From contig NZ_BMGI01000002.1 of assembly GCF_014640115.1 (NCBI RefSeq), positions 310,001 to 374,000 of the forward strand: a DNA stretch of 64,000 bases, given 5' to 3'. Shown here piece after piece: positions 43,698 through 57,341 of the stretch. Under the pieces are notes generated by a model that saw nothing but the letters and a program-made list of their open reading frames with translations, was not told the DNA's origin and ran no database searches. Each line of letters begins with the position of its first letter. Within the stretch, counting starts at the first letter, position 1. The translations under genes and the position numbers were made by a program. The DNA is from Sinisalibacter lacisalsi (GTDB taxonomy: Bacteria > Pseudomonadota > Alphaproteobacteria > Rhodobacterales > Rhodobacteraceae).

Positions 43698-44998
43698 TCA
43701 GCCGCGCCGCCTTCGCAGCCAGGCCTCGAGCCGGCCGGTGATGTCTTCGGCAACGGCCCCGTCCTCGATCTCGGCGATGGCATCGGCGAGGAAGGCGAGC
43801 ACCAGCAGGTCGGTCGCTTCCGGCTCCGGCACACCGCGCGAGCGAAGATAGAACAGCCCCTCCTCGTCGATCGCGCCGGAGGTCGAGCCGTGGCTGCAGG
43901 CCACGTCGTCGGCGTAGATCTCGAGCTCGGGCTTGGCCAGGAACTGGCTGTCTTCGTCGAGCAGCAGCGATTGCGATTTCTGGTAGCCGTCGGTCTTCTG
44001 CGCGCCGGGTTTGACCAGGATCTTGCCCTGGAACACGCCGACGGCGCCATTGCGCAGCACCTTCTTGAACACCTGGCGGCTTTCGCAGCGCAGCGCGTCA
44101 TGGGTGACGAACACGGTATCGTCATGGTGGAACGGGGCGCGCGCGCCGTCGCCCATCGCGGCGCCCGCGATATGGGCCAACGCGTCGTCGCCGCGCATCT
44201 CCACCACGCATTCGTTGCGGGTGAGCCGGCCGTTCACGGTGAGGGTGAAGCTCTTGAAGGTGCTTTCGCGCCCGAGCCGGGCGAAGATATGGGTGATCGC
44301 CTGTCGCTCGTGGTCACGCCCCTGGGTGCGGACGTGGTGAAAGGCCGCGCCGTCGCCGACCTCCACTTCGAGCACCTGGTTGAGCCGGGCGGCCGAGGGG
44401 CCGTTTTCGAGCAGCGTCAGGTCGGCCCCCGGTTCGAGCCGGACCACGTGGTGCACCAGCCCGTCAGAGGTTTCGTCGCCGTGACGGTAGATCAGGTTGA
44501 CCGGGCGCGCGGCCTTGCCGGTGACGCGGATCACCAGGCCCTCGCGCGCGAACGCGGTGTTGAGCGCGGCAAAGGGGCGCTCGACCGGGCTCTGCCCGCT
44601 GGTCTCGAGCACGCCGTAGAGATCGCGCGCCCAGTGGATATCGGCACCGGCGGCCTCTTCCAGCCGCTCGATCTCGATCCCGGCCAATTCGAGCGGGTCG
44701 GAGGCCTCGGCATCGAACACGCCGTCGACGAAGACGATCTTCAGCCGGTCGATCTGGCCGAACACCGGCGCCTCGCCGCCATGGTCGAACACCGCCGCGG
44801 GCAGCGGATCGGGGGCGTTGAGCGTCGTCGGCCGGGTGAAGCGCCAGTATTCGTCGCGCGGGGCCGGCAGGCCCATCGCTTCGAGCCGGGCCAGCGCCGC
44901 CTTGCGCGTCTCCGTCGCCCACTTGCCGCCCTCGGGCAGCGCGTGGCCCGCGAGCCGTTCGGACAGTGCGTCGAGCTTGGGTTGAGCCACCGCCGCCA

Positions 44999-45002
<4 letters not shown>
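43698..45002 (-). CDS. sufD: Fe-S cluster assembly protein SufD
   Basis: Subunit of the SufBC2D scaffold for Fe-S assembly. The 434-aa protein has a variable N-terminal helical part (about 1-110) and the SufBD beta-helix core ending with the signature LDEDSQFLAKPELEIYADDVACSHGSTSGAIDEEGLFYLRSRG. The ATG overlaps the sufC stop by 4 bp (ATGA). It lies downstream of sufC and upstream of the Yip1-like pair. Confidence 0.95.
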
Positions 45003-45754
<752 letters not shown>

Positions 45755-45820
45755 GTTCATACCTTGTCTTTGCGCGGCCGGAGGCCGGTTGTTCGTTGCC
45801 GGGCGACGCGGGTTCGCGCC

Positions 45821-45970
45821 TCAGCGCCGGCGCACTTTCGGGTAACAGGTCGGCCCTTCTATCTCGGCGCGCACCGGCTCGGGGCGCGCGACGTGGCGGC
45901 GCCAGCCCAGCGTCATCGCCGTGGCCAGGGCGGCCACCAGGAACACGATGCTTGTCCAGATCGCCAACAT
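45821..45970 (-). CDS. Small single-pass membrane peptide inside the suf operon, 49 aa
   Basis: A short gene between sufB and sufC, not previously known to me. The peptide begins [19 protein letters not shown], giving one clear membrane helix (about 2-23), and ends with a basic cytoplasmic-type tail with a CYP motif. Its ATG overlaps the sufB stop by 1 bp (TGATG), exactly like the Yip1-sufS junction, which argues for real translation. No database family recognised. It may anchor or regulate the Suf scaffold at the membrane. Confidence 0.65.
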   Translation of the reverse strand: MLAIWTSIVFLVAALATAMTLGWRRHVARPEPVRAEIEGPTCYPKVRRR

Positions 45971-47505
45971 CAGCCCACACTCCCTTCAAGCGAGATCGCC
46001 ACCAGTTGCTGCGCTTCCATGGCGAATTCCATCGGCAGCGCCTGCAGCACCTCGCGGGCGAAGCCGTTGACGATGAGCGCCACCGCCTCTTCCTCGTCCA
46101 TGCCGCGGCTGCGGCAGTAGAACATCTGGTCTTCGTCGACCCGCGAGGTCGTCGCCTCGTGTTCCACCCGGCTCGAGTTGTTCTTCACCTCGATGTAGGG
46201 CACGGTATGCGCGCCGCAGGTGCCGCCGATCAGAAGGCTGTCGCACTGGGTGTAGTTGCGGCTGTTGGTGGCCTTGGGGTGCATCGAGACGAGCCCGCGA
46301 TAGGTGTTTTGCGCCACCCCCGCCGAGATGCCCTTGGAGACGATCCGGCTCTTCGTGTTCTTGCCGAGGTGCACCATCTTGGTGCCGGTATCGGCCTGCT
46401 GGTGGTTGTTGGTGATCGCGATGGAATAGAACTCGCCCTGGCTGTCGTCGCCGCGCAGCACGCAGGAAGGGTATTTCCACGTCACCGCCGAGCCGGTTTC
46501 CACCTGCGTCCACATCACCTTGGCGCGGTCGCCGCGGCAATCGGCGCGCTTGGTGACGAAGTTGTAGATGCCGCCCTTGCCGTTCTCGTCGCCGGGGAAC
46601 CAGTTCTGAACGGTGGAATACTTCACCTCGGCGTCTTCGAGGATGACGATCTCGACCACCGCGGCGTGAAGCTGGGCCTTGTCGCGCTGCGGCGCGGTGC
46701 AGCCTTCGAGGTAGGAGACGAAGGAGCCCTTGTCGGCGATGATGAGGGTGCGCTCGAACTGGCCGGTGTTTTCGGCGTTGATCCGGAAATAGGTCGAAAG
46801 CTCCATCGGGCAGCGCACGCCGGGCGGGATATAGACGAACGACCCGTCGGAAAACACCGCCGAGTTGAGCGTGGCATAGAAGTTGTCGGACTGCGGCACG
46901 ACCGAGCCGAGGTATTTCTTCACCAGCTCGGGGTGCTCGCGGATCGCTTCCGAGATCGAGCAGAAGATCACCCCGGCCTGCTCGAGTTCCTTCTTGAAGG
47001 TCGTGCCGACGGAAACGCTGTCGAACACCGCGTCGACGGCAACCTTGCGATCGGAATTCGCGCCGTCGGCGGGCACCTCGTCGGCCCCCTCGACACCGGC
47101 GAGAATCATCTGTTCTTTCAGAGGGATACCGAGTTTTTCGTAAGTCGCGAGCAGCTTCGGATCGACATCGTCGAGCGACTGGGGCTTGGTCTCCATGCTC
47201 TTCGGGCGGGCGTAGTAATACTGGTCCTGGAAGTCGATCTCGGGGTAGTCGACCATCGCCCATTCGGGCTCTTTCATCTCCAGCCAGCGCCGGTAAGCCT
47301 GGAGGCGCCAATCGGTCATCCATTCCGGCTCTTCGTTCTTCCGGCTGATCAGCCGCACGATATCCTCGGTCAAGCCCTTGGGGGCGTAATCCATCTCGAT
47401 ATCGGTTTCCCAGCCGTACTTGTATTTCTCGCCCAGCGAGCGAACGGCCTCGACGGTATCCTCCTCGACACCTTCCTTGATGACCACGTCGTCAATCCCA
47501 GCCAT
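45970..47505 (-). CDS. sufB: Fe-S cluster assembly protein SufB
   Basis: Core scaffold subunit on which nascent Fe-S clusters form. The 511-aa protein shows [19 protein letters not shown] near the N-terminus, the beta-helix region, and conserved C-terminal motifs [30 protein letters not shown] and [19 protein letters not shown]. The ATG at 47505 gives the usual MAGIDDV-type start. It follows the group I-like desulfurase by 20 bp and overlaps the 49-aa peptide gene. Confidence 0.96.
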   Translation of the reverse strand: MAGIDDVVIKEGVEEDTVEAVRSLGEKYKYGWETDIEMDYAPKGLTEDIVRLISRKNEEPEWMTDWRLQAYRRWLEMKEPEWAMVDYPEIDFQDQYYYARPKSMETKPQSLDDVDPKLLATYEKLGIPLKEQMILAGVEGADEVPADGANSDRKVAVDAVFDSVSVGTTFKKELEQAGVIFCSISEAIREHPELVKKYLGSVVPQSDNFYATLNSAVFSDGSFVYIPPGVRCPMELSTYFRINAENTGQFERTLIIADKGSFVSYLEGCTAPQRDKAQLHAAVVEIVILEDAEVKYSTVQNWFPGDENGKGGIYNFVTKRADCRGDRAKVMWTQVETGSAVTWKYPSCVLRGDDSQGEFYSIAITNNHQQADTGTKMVHLGKNTKSRIVSKGISAGVAQNTYRGLVSMHPKATNSRNYTQCDSLLIGGTCGAHTVPYIEVKNNSSRVEHEATTSRVDEDQMFYCRSRGMDEEEAVALIVNGFAREVLQALPMEFAMEAQQLVAISLEGSVG

Positions 47506-47525
47506 GTCTCGCCTCTCCTTCAACT

Positions 47526-48575
47526 TCAACGCACCCGCGCACGGGCTTGAAATTTCTCGTGTTCCCGGCGCCACGCATCCACGAAGCGCAGAACCTCGTC
47601 CTCCGACGTCTGCGGCCCGATCGAAACGCGGATCGCGCTCGCCGCCGCCGCGTCATCAAAGCCCATGGCCTTGAGCGCGCGACTGGCACGGACCTTGCCC
47701 GAGGAACAGGCGGAGCCCGCCGAAACGGCGAACCCCGCCAAGTCCATCACCATCACTTGTGTCTCCCCTTTCCACCCCGGGGTGATGAAACACGAGGTGT
47801 TCGGGAGCCTGTTCGCGTCTTTCCCGACAAAAATAGTCTCTTTTGTGGATTCGGCAACATTTTTTTCTAGAATATTTCTAAGTTCGGCCACGCGATCCCA
47901 TTCTCCGGCCTCCAGATCGCGCGCCGCTGCTTCGGCCGCGGCCCCGAAACCCGCGATTCCTATGAGGTTTTCCGTGCCCGAGCGCCGCCCCATCTCCTGA
48001 CCGCCGCCGCGGATGCCGGGTTCGACGTTCAGCCCGCGCCGCAGGATCAACGCGCCGATCCCCTTCGGCCCGCCGATCTTGTGGGCCGAGATCAGCGCCA
48101 TGTCGGCGCCCGACCAGTTGAAGGCGAAGGGGATCTTGCCGAAGGCCTGTGTCGCATCGGTGACGGCGAGGCCCTCGGGCAAAGTCTGGATCACCCCGGT
48201 CTCGGAATTGGACAGTTGCAGCGTGGCGCGCGCCGGGTCGGGCACCGTCACCCGGCCCTGGGCATCGCAAGCCAGCGTTTCCTCGCACCAGGCCCGGACG
48301 GCGTCATGTTCAACCCCGGCGCAGGCAAGGCCGCGCCCGGCCAGCGCCAGCGCCGCCGCTTCCGTCGCGCCGGAGGTGAAGACGATATCCGCCCCCTCGG
48401 CGCCGACCGCCGCGGCCACCTGCCGGCGCGCCTTCTCGATCAGCGCCTTGGCCGCGCGCCCCTCGGCATGAACGCTGGAGGGGTTGCCCGCCAGTTCCAT
48501 CGCCGCGAGCATGGCTGCCTGCGCCTCGGGCCGCAGCGGCACCGTGGCGTTCCAGTCGAGATAGCTGCGCGCCAC
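47526..48575 (-). CDS. Cysteine desulfurase, IscS/NifS-like
   Basis: PLP-dependent desulfurase of 349 aa, the first enzyme gene after iscR. The PLP lysine is in [16 protein letters not shown] and the catalytic Cys in [18 protein letters not shown], as in group I enzymes. It differs from SufS at the end of the operon. The start is the GTG at 48575, 8 bp after the iscR stop ([18 protein letters not shown]). A segment at 47811-47892 has clearly lower GC than the rest of the gene. Confidence 0.93.
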   Translation of the reverse strand: MARSYLDWNATVPLRPEAQAAMLAAMELAGNPSSVHAEGRAAKALIEKARRQVAAAVGAEGADIVFTSGATEAAALALAGRGLACAGVEHDAVRAWCEETLACDAQGRVTVPDPARATLQLSNSETGVIQTLPEGLAVTDATQAFGKIPFAFNWSGADMALISAHKIGGPKGIGALILRRGLNVEPGIRGGGQEMGRRSGTENLIGIAGFGAAAEAAARDLEAGEWDRVAELRNILEKNVAESTKETIFVGKDANRLPNTSCFITPGWKGETQVMVMDLAGFAVSAGSACSSGKVRASRALKAMGFDDAAAASAIRVSIGPQTSEDEVLRFVDAWRREHEKFQARARVR

Positions 48576-48583
48576 CCCGGGCC

Positions 48584-49069
48584 TCAGGCCTCGTCCTCGG
48601 CGGGTGCATGCACCTCGTCGACGACATGGAAGATCGACGGCACCGCCGGACAGGGCGCGAGCTCGTTGTGCACGATGTCGGAAAGCCGGGTCTGGTGCAG
48701 GAAGACGTAGACATGCGCCGAGAGCCCTTCCCACAGCCGGTTGGTGAGGCTCTGGGCCTTCGAGCCGGAGCGCGCACCCGAAGCCCCTGCCCCGGTGTGC
48801 ATCGCGCTCACCGTCTCGTCGACCGCTTCGAGCACCTCCGACACCCGGATCTCGGCGCAGGGCTTGGCGAGGCGATAGCCGCCGCCCGGCCCGCGCACGC
48901 TTTCGACCAGCCCCGCCCGGCGCAGTTTCACGAACAGCTGTTCGAGGTAGGGCAGCGAGATATTCTGGCGCTGCGACAGATCGGTGAGCGAAAGCAGCGT
49001 GCCGTCGTCCTGCATCGCAAGATCGGAAAGCGCTACCATCGCGTAGCGGCCCTTGGTGGAAAGCTTCAT
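48584..49069 (-). CDS. iscR: Rrf2 family regulator IscR, lacking classical Fe-S ligands
   Basis: Iron-sulfur-responsive repressor of the suf operon. The 161-aa protein has an Rrf2 winged helix (MKLSTKGRYAMVALSDLA, NISLPYLEQLFVKLRRAGLVESVRGPGGGY). E. coli IscR ligates a [2Fe-2S] cluster with Cys92, Cys98, Cys104 and His107. The matching stretch here (ASGARSGSKAQSLTNRLW) has no Cys and Asn for His. The only cysteines are in KPCAEIR and LAPCPAVP. This is the atypical type reported for Rhodobacter. Its promoter overlaps an operator-like repeat at 49171-49188. Confidence 0.92.
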   Translation of the reverse strand: MKLSTKGRYAMVALSDLAMQDDGTLLSLTDLSQRQNISLPYLEQLFVKLRRAGLVESVRGPGGGYRLAKPCAEIRVSEVLEAVDETVSAMHTGAGASGARSGSKAQSLTNRLWEGLSAHVYVFLHQTRLSDIVHNELAPCPAVPSIFHVVDEVHAPAEDEA

Positions 49070-49158
49070 GCCCATACCCCTCGGAACATTGACGTTCGGC
49101 CCCCTCGCCAATATGTGAACAAGGACGCCTTCTCCGCTCACGCGGCGGGAATGGAACC

Positions 49159-49188
49159 GTATTAGGGTGCCCGACTTTTTCCGTCAAG
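49159..49188 (-). promoter_or_regulatory. iscR-suf promoter with overlapping iron-box-like operator
   Basis: On the minus strand TTGACG (49187-49182), 17 bp, TAATAC (49164-49159). An imperfect inverted repeat CTTGAC...GTCGGG (49171-49188) covers the -35 and spacer. Rhodobacterales have a predicted iron-responsive box in this position upstream of iron and suf genes, thought to be bound by IscR. The match is inferred by position and palindromic arms. Confidence 0.65.
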
Positions 49189-49219
49189 AAATGCGGGCTT
49201 GAGGAGAGACCGAGAAAAT

Positions 49220-49873
49220 ATGCCCGAGGTGATTTTTCCCGGCCCCGAGGGCCGGCTCGAAGGCCGCTACCACGCGCAGCGTGAGAAGGACGCGCCGATC
49301 GCCATCGTCCTGCATCCGCATCCGCAGTTCGGCGGCACGATGAACAACAAGGTTGTCTACAACCTGCACTATGCCTTCCACCGGATGGGCTTCAACGTGC
49401 TCAGGTTCAACTTCCGCGGCGTCGGCCGCAGCCAGGGCGAGTATGACCAGGGCGTGGGCGAGTTGTCCGATGCCGCCTCCGCGCTCGATTACCTGCAGTC
49501 GATGAACCAGAACGCCAAGCACTGCTGGGTGGCGGGGTTCAGCTTCGGGGCCTGGATCGGGATGCAACTGTTGATGCGCCGCCCGGAGATCACCGGGTTC
49601 ATCAGCGTGAGCCCGCCGGCCAACATGTATGATTTCTCCTTCCTGGCGCCCTGCCCGGCGTCGGGGCTGATCATCAACGGCACCGCCGACCGTGTGGCGC
49701 CGCCGGCCGATACCCATGCCCTCGTCGACAAGCTGCACGAGCAGAAGGGCATCACCATCACCCATACCGAGGTCGAGGGCGCGGGCCACTTCTTCGAGAA
49801 CGATCATCTCGACACGATGCTCAGCGCGGTCGATGGCTACGTGCGCCGCCGCCTCACCGAATCCACGCGCTGA
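49220..49873 (+). CDS. Alpha/beta hydrolase, dienelactone-hydrolase-like
   Basis: Cytoplasmic hydrolase of 217 aa. It begins IFPGPEGRLEGRY and has the conserved HPHPQFGGTMNNKVV, nucleophile elbow AGFSFGAWIG with Ser, acid in INGTADRVAPP and His in GAGHFFEN. The HPHPxxGGxMxNKVV signature marks a conserved proteobacterial group of unknown function. The ATG at 49220 has GAGGAGA 13 bp upstream. It diverges from iscR and precedes a small conserved gene. Confidence 0.87.
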   Translation: MPEVIFPGPEGRLEGRYHAQREKDAPIAIVLHPHPQFGGTMNNKVVYNLHYAFHRMGFNVLRFNFRGVGRSQGEYDQGVGELSDAASALDYLQSMNQNAKHCWVAGFSFGAWIGMQLLMRRPEITGFISVSPPANMYDFSFLAPCPASGLIINGTADRVAPPADTHALVDKLHEQKGITITHTEVEGAGHFFENDHLDTMLSAVDGYVRRRLTESTR

Positions 49874-49893
49874 CAGAGGAACGGGAGAACGAC

Positions 49894-50115
49894 ATGGGGC
49901 TTCAGGACGACGTTGCCGACAAGCTCGCGCAGGAGGTGCTCGCGCTGGTGGCCGAAACCGGCGACGAGGAGGTGGTGGAAGAGATCAAGAAAGTGATCGG
50001 CACGTCCTCGACGACGCTCGAAGAAGCCTACATGACGGCCGTGCGGGTGCGGCGCGCCGAAGGCCGGGCGCTCGCCTTGCTCGAGCAGAAGCGGCGCGCC
50101 CACGCCGGCGGCTGA
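49894..50115 (+). CDS. Small conserved hypothetical protein, 73 aa
   Basis: Helical acidic-then-basic protein starting GLQDDVADKLAQEVLALVAETGDEEVVEEIKKVIGTSS. Function unknown; no membrane segment. The ATG at 49894 follows GGAACGGGAG, 20 bp after the hydrolase stop, so it is probably co-transcribed. Confidence 0.78.
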   Translation: MGLQDDVADKLAQEVLALVAETGDEEVVEEIKKVIGTSSTTLEEAYMTAVRVRRAEGRALALLEQKRRAHAGG

Positions 50116-50163
50116 GGCCGCCCGCAGGGGTTCTGCGCCGCGCCGACGCGCTCCGGGCCTGCG

Positions 50164-51642
50164 TCACAGCCGGTAGAGCGCCGCGAATTTCTCCTCGAGG
50201 TAATCGAGCAGCGGCGCCTCGTCGGGGGCTTTGCCGCAGGCGCGGGTGATCAGCTCCTTCGGCTCGTAGAGTCCGCCGTGGCGCTGCACGCGCTCGCCAA
50301 GCCAGGCGGTGACCCTGCCGGCGTCGCCCCGCGCGAGGTGCTCGTCGAGATCGGGCATCTCCGCGCTCATCGTCTTGTAGAGGCAGCCGGCGTAGACATT
50401 GCCGAGCGAGTAGGTCGGGAAATAGCCGAACAATCCCACCGACCAGTGCACGTCCTGCAGGCAACCGTGCGAGGCCTTGTCGACCGCCACGCCGAAATCG
50501 GCCTCGAAACGCGCGTTCCAAGCCTCTTCCAGATCCGCCACCGCGAGCTTGCCCGCGATCATGTCGCGTTCGAGGTCGAAGCGCAGAAGCACGTGGAGGT
50601 TATATTGCACCTCGTCCGACTCGGTGCGGATATAGCCCGGGTGCAGCCGGTTGGCGGCGCGCCAGAAGCTTTCCGCGTCGGCCACGTTCATCTCGCCGAA
50701 GGCGACCCGGAAGCGCTCGAACAGCCAGCCGGTGAAGGCCTGGGAGCGGCCGAGCTGATTTTCATAGATCCGGCTCTGGCTCTCGTGCACACCCATCGAC
50801 ACGCCCTGTCCCAGCGGCGTCAGCAGGTGGGCGCGGTCGATGTTCTGCTCGTAACAGGCGTGGCCTGTCTCGTGGATCGTGGAATAGACCGCGCCGAACG
50901 GGTCGGTCGGGCTGGTGCGGGTGGTGATCCGCACGTCGAGCCCCGAGCCGGAGGAGAACGGGTGCACCGCCTTGTCGACCCGGCCATGCGCCATGTCGTA
51001 GCCGAAGGCGCGGGCGAGATCGCGGGTGAGCTTCATCTGCGCCTTTTCGTTGAACTTGCCGGTGAGCGGCTCGGGCTGGTGCTCCGCCCCCAGAACCCGA
51101 TCGCGCAAGGCCACCAGCCGGGGGCGCAGCGCCGCGAACATCGCCTCCAGTTCCGCCGCGCTGGCGCCGGGCTCGTAATCGTCGAGCAGCGCGTCGTAGG
51201 GGTCGCCCCCGGCGGCCAGCGCCTGTGCTTCGTCGCGCTTGAGCGCCACGATCCGCGCCAACGTCGGCGCGAACCCGGCGAAATCGTCGGCCGCGCGCGC
51301 CTCGGCCCACAGGCCCTGCGATTCCGCCGTCACCCGGGCCAACTCGCCCGCGAGCGCCACCGGCACCCGGGTCTGGCGATCGAAGCGGCGGCGGATGTGG
51401 CGCAGGTTGGCCTGCCCCACCGGATCGAGGCTGGCCGCGTCGATCGACTGCAACCACTCGCCCACCCGCGGATCGGTGTGGCGGGCGTGCAGCACGTGGC
51501 TGAGCGCCTCGGCCTCCTCGGCCCGCTGCGGCGCCGCGCCGCGCGGCATCACGGTTTCCTGGTCCCAGCCGAGCCTGCCGGCGATCTGCTCCAGCGCCTG
51601 GGTCTGGCGCTCGAAGGCCATCAGGTCGTCATAATGGCTCAT
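50164..51642 (-). CDS. Carboxypeptidase M32
   Basis: Zn-dependent carboxypeptidase of the M32 (thermostable carboxypeptidase Taq) family, 492 aa. The HETGH motif is at about 257-261 and the third ligand Glu at about 287 in MGVHESQSR. The helical fold includes DVRITTRTSP and the C-terminal segment SHGCLQDVHWSVGLFGYFPTYSLGNVYAGCL. It overlaps ctaA by 4 bp (ATGA), being translated after it. Cytoplasmic. Confidence 0.94.
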   Translation of the reverse strand: MSHYDDLMAFERQTQALEQIAGRLGWDQETVMPRGAAPQRAEEAEALSHVLHARHTDPRVGEWLQSIDAASLDPVGQANLRHIRRRFDRQTRVPVALAGELARVTAESQGLWAEARAADDFAGFAPTLARIVALKRDEAQALAAGGDPYDALLDDYEPGASAAELEAMFAALRPRLVALRDRVLGAEHQPEPLTGKFNEKAQMKLTRDLARAFGYDMAHGRVDKAVHPFSSGSGLDVRITTRTSPTDPFGAVYSTIHETGHACYEQNIDRAHLLTPLGQGVSMGVHESQSRIYENQLGRSQAFTGWLFERFRVAFGEMNVADAESFWRAANRLHPGYIRTESDEVQYNLHVLLRFDLERDMIAGKLAVADLEEAWNARFEADFGVAVDKASHGCLQDVHWSVGLFGYFPTYSLGNVYAGCLYKTMSAEMPDLDEHLARGDAGRVTAWLGERVQRHGGLYEPKELITRACGKAPDEAPLLDYLEEKFAALYRL

Positions 51643-52799
51643 GCTTTCTCTCCCCGGCCCCGGACCGATTGCGCCGGCGGATAGCCCGCGCGGAACCGTG
51701 CCACGAGAACCACCACCCAGGCAAGGATCGCCCCGGCCTGGTGGGTGATCGCCACGTGCAGATGCGCGCCGTTGAGAACGGTGACGATCCCCAGCACCAT
51801 CTGCGCCACCAGCACCACCGCGGCCACGGTGAAGCCGGTGCGCACGGCCCGCGAAGCCGCGCCGCGCGAACGCAGGAACGCCACCAGCGCGAAGATGATG
51901 AGCAGGTAGCCCACCACCCGGTGGATGAACTGCACCAGACCGGGATTTTCGAAGAAGTTGCGCCACAGCGGCTCGATGTCGAAGGGATCGGGCGGGATGA
52001 TCTGCCCCGCCATCAGCGGCCAGTCGGTGTAGCTGCGGCCGGCGTCGATCCCCGCCACCAGTGCCCCGAGCACGATCTGCAGCAGGGTGAAATGCATCAG
52101 GCCGGTGCCGAGTCCGAACAGGCGCGTCTCGCGCAGCCGCCGCGCCTGCAACAGCTCGGCCTGCGTCCGCGACAGTTCGAGTACGCCCCAGGCCAGCAGG
52201 CCGAGGATCACGAAGGCCAGCCCGAGGTGAATCGCCAGCCGGTAGGAGGCCACCGAGGTGCGGTCGCCGACGAGGCCGGAGGCCACCATCCACCAGCCCA
52301 CCGCGCCCTGCACCCCGATCAGCACGCCGATGGCGAGCAGCCGCCGCGCCCAGCCCGCGGGTATCCGGCCCGCGGCCCAGAAGCCGAGGAACCCCGTGAT
52401 CCAGACCAGCCCGATGATCCGGCCGAGGAAGCGGTGCCCCCATTCCCACCAGAAGATCACCTTGAACTCGTCGAGCGTCATCGCGTGGTTCACCAGCCGG
52501 AACTCCGGCGTTTCCTGGTACTTGGCGAAGGCCAGCGCCCAATCCTCCGGGCTCAGCGGCGGCAGGGTGCCGATCACCAGCGCCCACTCGGTGATCGAAA
52601 GACCGGACTCGGTCAGCCGGGTGAGGCCGCCGACAAGGATCATCACCACGACCAGCGCGAAGAGCGCGACGAGCCAGGCCCGGATCGCCTTGCGCGCACC
52701 GAGCGCGCCGCCCTTGTCGATCATGCCGGTTTGCGGTGGCTTGCGCTGGTCCGTGCCCGCCTCGTCCACCTCCTGGAATATGCTGCGCTTGCCTGCCAT
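51639..52799 (-). CDS. ctaA: Heme A synthase
   Basis: Inner-membrane enzyme that oxidises the C8 methyl of heme O to make heme A for cytochrome aa3. The 386-aa protein has eight helices. Heme-ligand-type histidines lie in [40 protein letters not shown] and [10 protein letters not shown]. It is the type 2 form common in alphaproteobacteria. The first 35 residues are polar. It is co-translated with the M32 gene and diverges from gyrA. Confidence 0.94.
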   Translation of the reverse strand: MAGKRSIFQEVDEAGTDQRKPPQTGMIDKGGALGARKAIRAWLVALFALVVVMILVGGLTRLTESGLSITEWALVIGTLPPLSPEDWALAFAKYQETPEFRLVNHAMTLDEFKVIFWWEWGHRFLGRIIGLVWITGFLGFWAAGRIPAGWARRLLAIGVLIGVQGAVGWWMVASGLVGDRTSVASYRLAIHLGLAFVILGLLAWGVLELSRTQAELLQARRLRETRLFGLGTGLMHFTLLQIVLGALVAGIDAGRSYTDWPLMAGQIIPPDPFDIEPLWRNFFENPGLVQFIHRVVGYLLIIFALVAFLRSRGAASRAVRTGFTVAAVVLVAQMVLGIVTVLNGAHLHVAITHQAGAILAWVVVLVARFRAGYPPAQSVRGRGEKA

Positions 52800-52917
52800 G
52801 GCTCCCCCCTTTCGCGGTTGCGGCGATATTTACGGAGCGGGGCGGGAATGCCAAGGCACGAATGCGCGAAATCGCCCGTCCCCGGGCGGATCGGGGCGGA
52901 AAAACCGCGCCCCTCCA

Positions 52918-52947
52918 TTGCACCCAAAGGCTTGTGGGTGGTATAAG
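52918..52947 (+). promoter_or_regulatory. gyrA promoter candidate
   Basis: TTGCAC (52918-52923), 18 bp, TATAAG (52942-52947), giving a leader of about 60 nt before the gyrA start at 53014. Confidence 0.6.
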
Positions 52948-53013
52948 CGGCCGACCCATATCCTGTGTGTCCTCGACGCGCGAAACCACAGCAAGAACAA
53001 TACGGCGGACAAC

Positions 53014-55749
<2,736 letters not shown>

Positions 55750-55762
55750 GGCGCGGGCCCGG

Positions 55763-55830
55763 CTTCTTGGGTCGGCAAATACCTTCGGGGGTGAATTGGC
55801 CTTGAGGCCAAGAGGGGGCGGATAGCCCCC
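55763..55830 (+). repeat. Composite intergenic repeat, copy 5
   Basis: Core CTTCTTGGGTC...AAATACCTTCGGGGG at 55763-55791 in plus orientation. Hairpins TTGGCC-TTGA-GGCCAA (55796-55811) and GGGGGC-GGATA-GCCCCC (55814-55830) follow. It fills the gyrA-trmFO gap and may terminate gyrA transcription. Confidence 0.8.
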
Positions 55831-55865
55831 TTCCCTTTCCCGCCGCGCTCGCCTACATCCCGGCC

Positions 55866-57209
55866 ATGACCGAAACACTCCATATCGTCGGCGGCGGCAT
55901 GGCCGGATCCGAGGCCGCCTGGGTCGCCGCCCGGGCCGGGCTCGACGTGGTGATCCACGAGATGCGCCCCCGCGTCGCCACCTTCGCGCACCAGACCGGC
56001 AAACTCGCCGAGATGGTCTGTTCCAATTCCTTCCGCTCCGACGACAGCGAGCAGAACGCCGTGGGCCTGCTGCACTGGGAGATGCGCGCGGCGGGATCGC
56101 TCACCATGGAGGCCGCCGATACCCACCGCCTGCCCGCGGGCGGCGCGCTCGCGGTCGACCGGGAGGCGTTCTCGCAATTCGTCAACGACCGGCTGCGCGG
56201 GCTGCCCAACGTCACCGTCGTGGATGAAGAGATCGCCGCGCTGCCCGGCGAGGGCCACTGGATCTTCGCCACCGGGCCGCTCACCTCCGAGGCGCTCGGG
56301 CGCGCGATCATCGCCGAGACCGGCGCCGAGCGGCTCGCCTTCTTCGACGCCATCGCCCCGATCGTCTATGCCGAGAGCATCGACATGAGCGTGGCCTGGG
56401 CGCAATCGCGCTACGACAAGGGCGAGACCGAGGACGAGCGCCGCGCCTACCTCAACTGCCCGATGGACAAGGCGCAGTACGAGGCCTTCATCGACGCGCT
56501 GCTCGCCGCCGAGAAGACCGAGTTCCACGACGGCGAAACCGCCAGCTATTTTGACGGCTGCCTGCCGATCGAGGTGATGGCCGAGCGCGGCCGCGAAACC
56601 CTGCGCCACGGGCCGATGAAGCCGGTGGGGCTGACCAACGCGCACAAGCCGGATGAAAAGGCCCACGCGGTGGTGCAGCTGCGGCGCGATAACGCTTTGG
56701 GCACGCTCTACAATATCGTCGGTTTCCAGACCAAGATGAAATACGGCGCCCAGGCGGAGGTGTTCCGGATGATCCCCGGTCTGGAGAGCGCCAGCTTCGC
56801 CCGCCTCGGCGGCATTCATCGCAACACCTTCATGAACTCGCCCACCCTGCTCGACGCCGAGATGCGGCTGAAATCGAAGCCCAATATCCGCTTCGCCGGG
56901 CAGGTCACCGGGGTGGAGGGCTACGTCGAATCCGCCGCCATGGGCCTGCTCGCCGGGCGCCTCGCGGTGGCCGAGATCACCGGCCGAAGCCTGCCGCCGG
57001 TGCCGCCGACCACCGCGGTGGGCGCGCTGGTGAGCCACATCACCGGCGGCGCCGAGGCCAAGACCTTCCAGCCGATGAACGTGAACTTCGGCCTGTTCCC
57101 CCCGGTCGAGGGCCTGAAAGCGGGGCGTCGCGGGCGGCGCGACCGCTACAAGGCCTATACCGACCGCGCCAAGGCCGATTGGCAGGGCTGGCTCGCGGCC
57201 GGCGTCTGA
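55866..57209 (+). CDS. trmFO: tRNA (uracil-54-C5)-methyltransferase, folate- and FAD-dependent
   Basis: Methylates U54 of tRNA using methylenetetrahydrofolate and FADH2. The 447-aa protein begins with an FAD-binding [14 protein letters not shown] motif. Characteristic segments are [40 protein letters not shown] and [20 protein letters not shown]. It is full length and lies between two repeat copies (55763-55830 and 57243-57290). Confidence 0.95.
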   Translation: MTETLHIVGGGMAGSEAAWVAARAGLDVVIHEMRPRVATFAHQTGKLAEMVCSNSFRSDDSEQNAVGLLHWEMRAAGSLTMEAADTHRLPAGGALAVDREAFSQFVNDRLRGLPNVTVVDEEIAALPGEGHWIFATGPLTSEALGRAIIAETGAERLAFFDAIAPIVYAESIDMSVAWAQSRYDKGETEDERRAYLNCPMDKAQYEAFIDALLAAEKTEFHDGETASYFDGCLPIEVMAERGRETLRHGPMKPVGLTNAHKPDEKAHAVVQLRRDNALGTLYNIVGFQTKMKYGAQAEVFRMIPGLESASFARLGGIHRNTFMNSPTLLDAEMRLKSKPNIRFAGQVTGVEGYVESAAMGLLAGRLAVAEITGRSLPPVPPTTAVGALVSHITGGAEAKTFQPMNVNFGLFPPVEGLKAGRRGRRDRYKAYTDRAKADWQGWLAAGV

Positions 57210-57242
57210 GGATTTCGCCGCGCTGCGCGCGCCGACCCGGGC

Positions 57243-57290
57243 GGGGGGCGCTGCCCCCCGTGCCCCCCGAGGTATTTTGGCCAGGATGAA
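57243..57290 (-). repeat. Composite intergenic repeat, copy 6 (variant core)
   Basis: Perfect hairpin GGGGGGC-GCT-GCCCCCC (57243-57259) followed by the minus-orientation core CCCCCCGAGGTATTTT-GGCCAGGATGAA (57263-57290). The 3' end of the core departs from the GGACCCAAGAAG of the other copies and suggests a second subfamily. It is 33 bp after trmFO. Confidence 0.75.
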
Positions 57291-57341
57291 GGAGAATGCG
57301 GGCGTCTTGCTGTCGCCGGGGTTCGCCCGTAGCTTCAGGTC

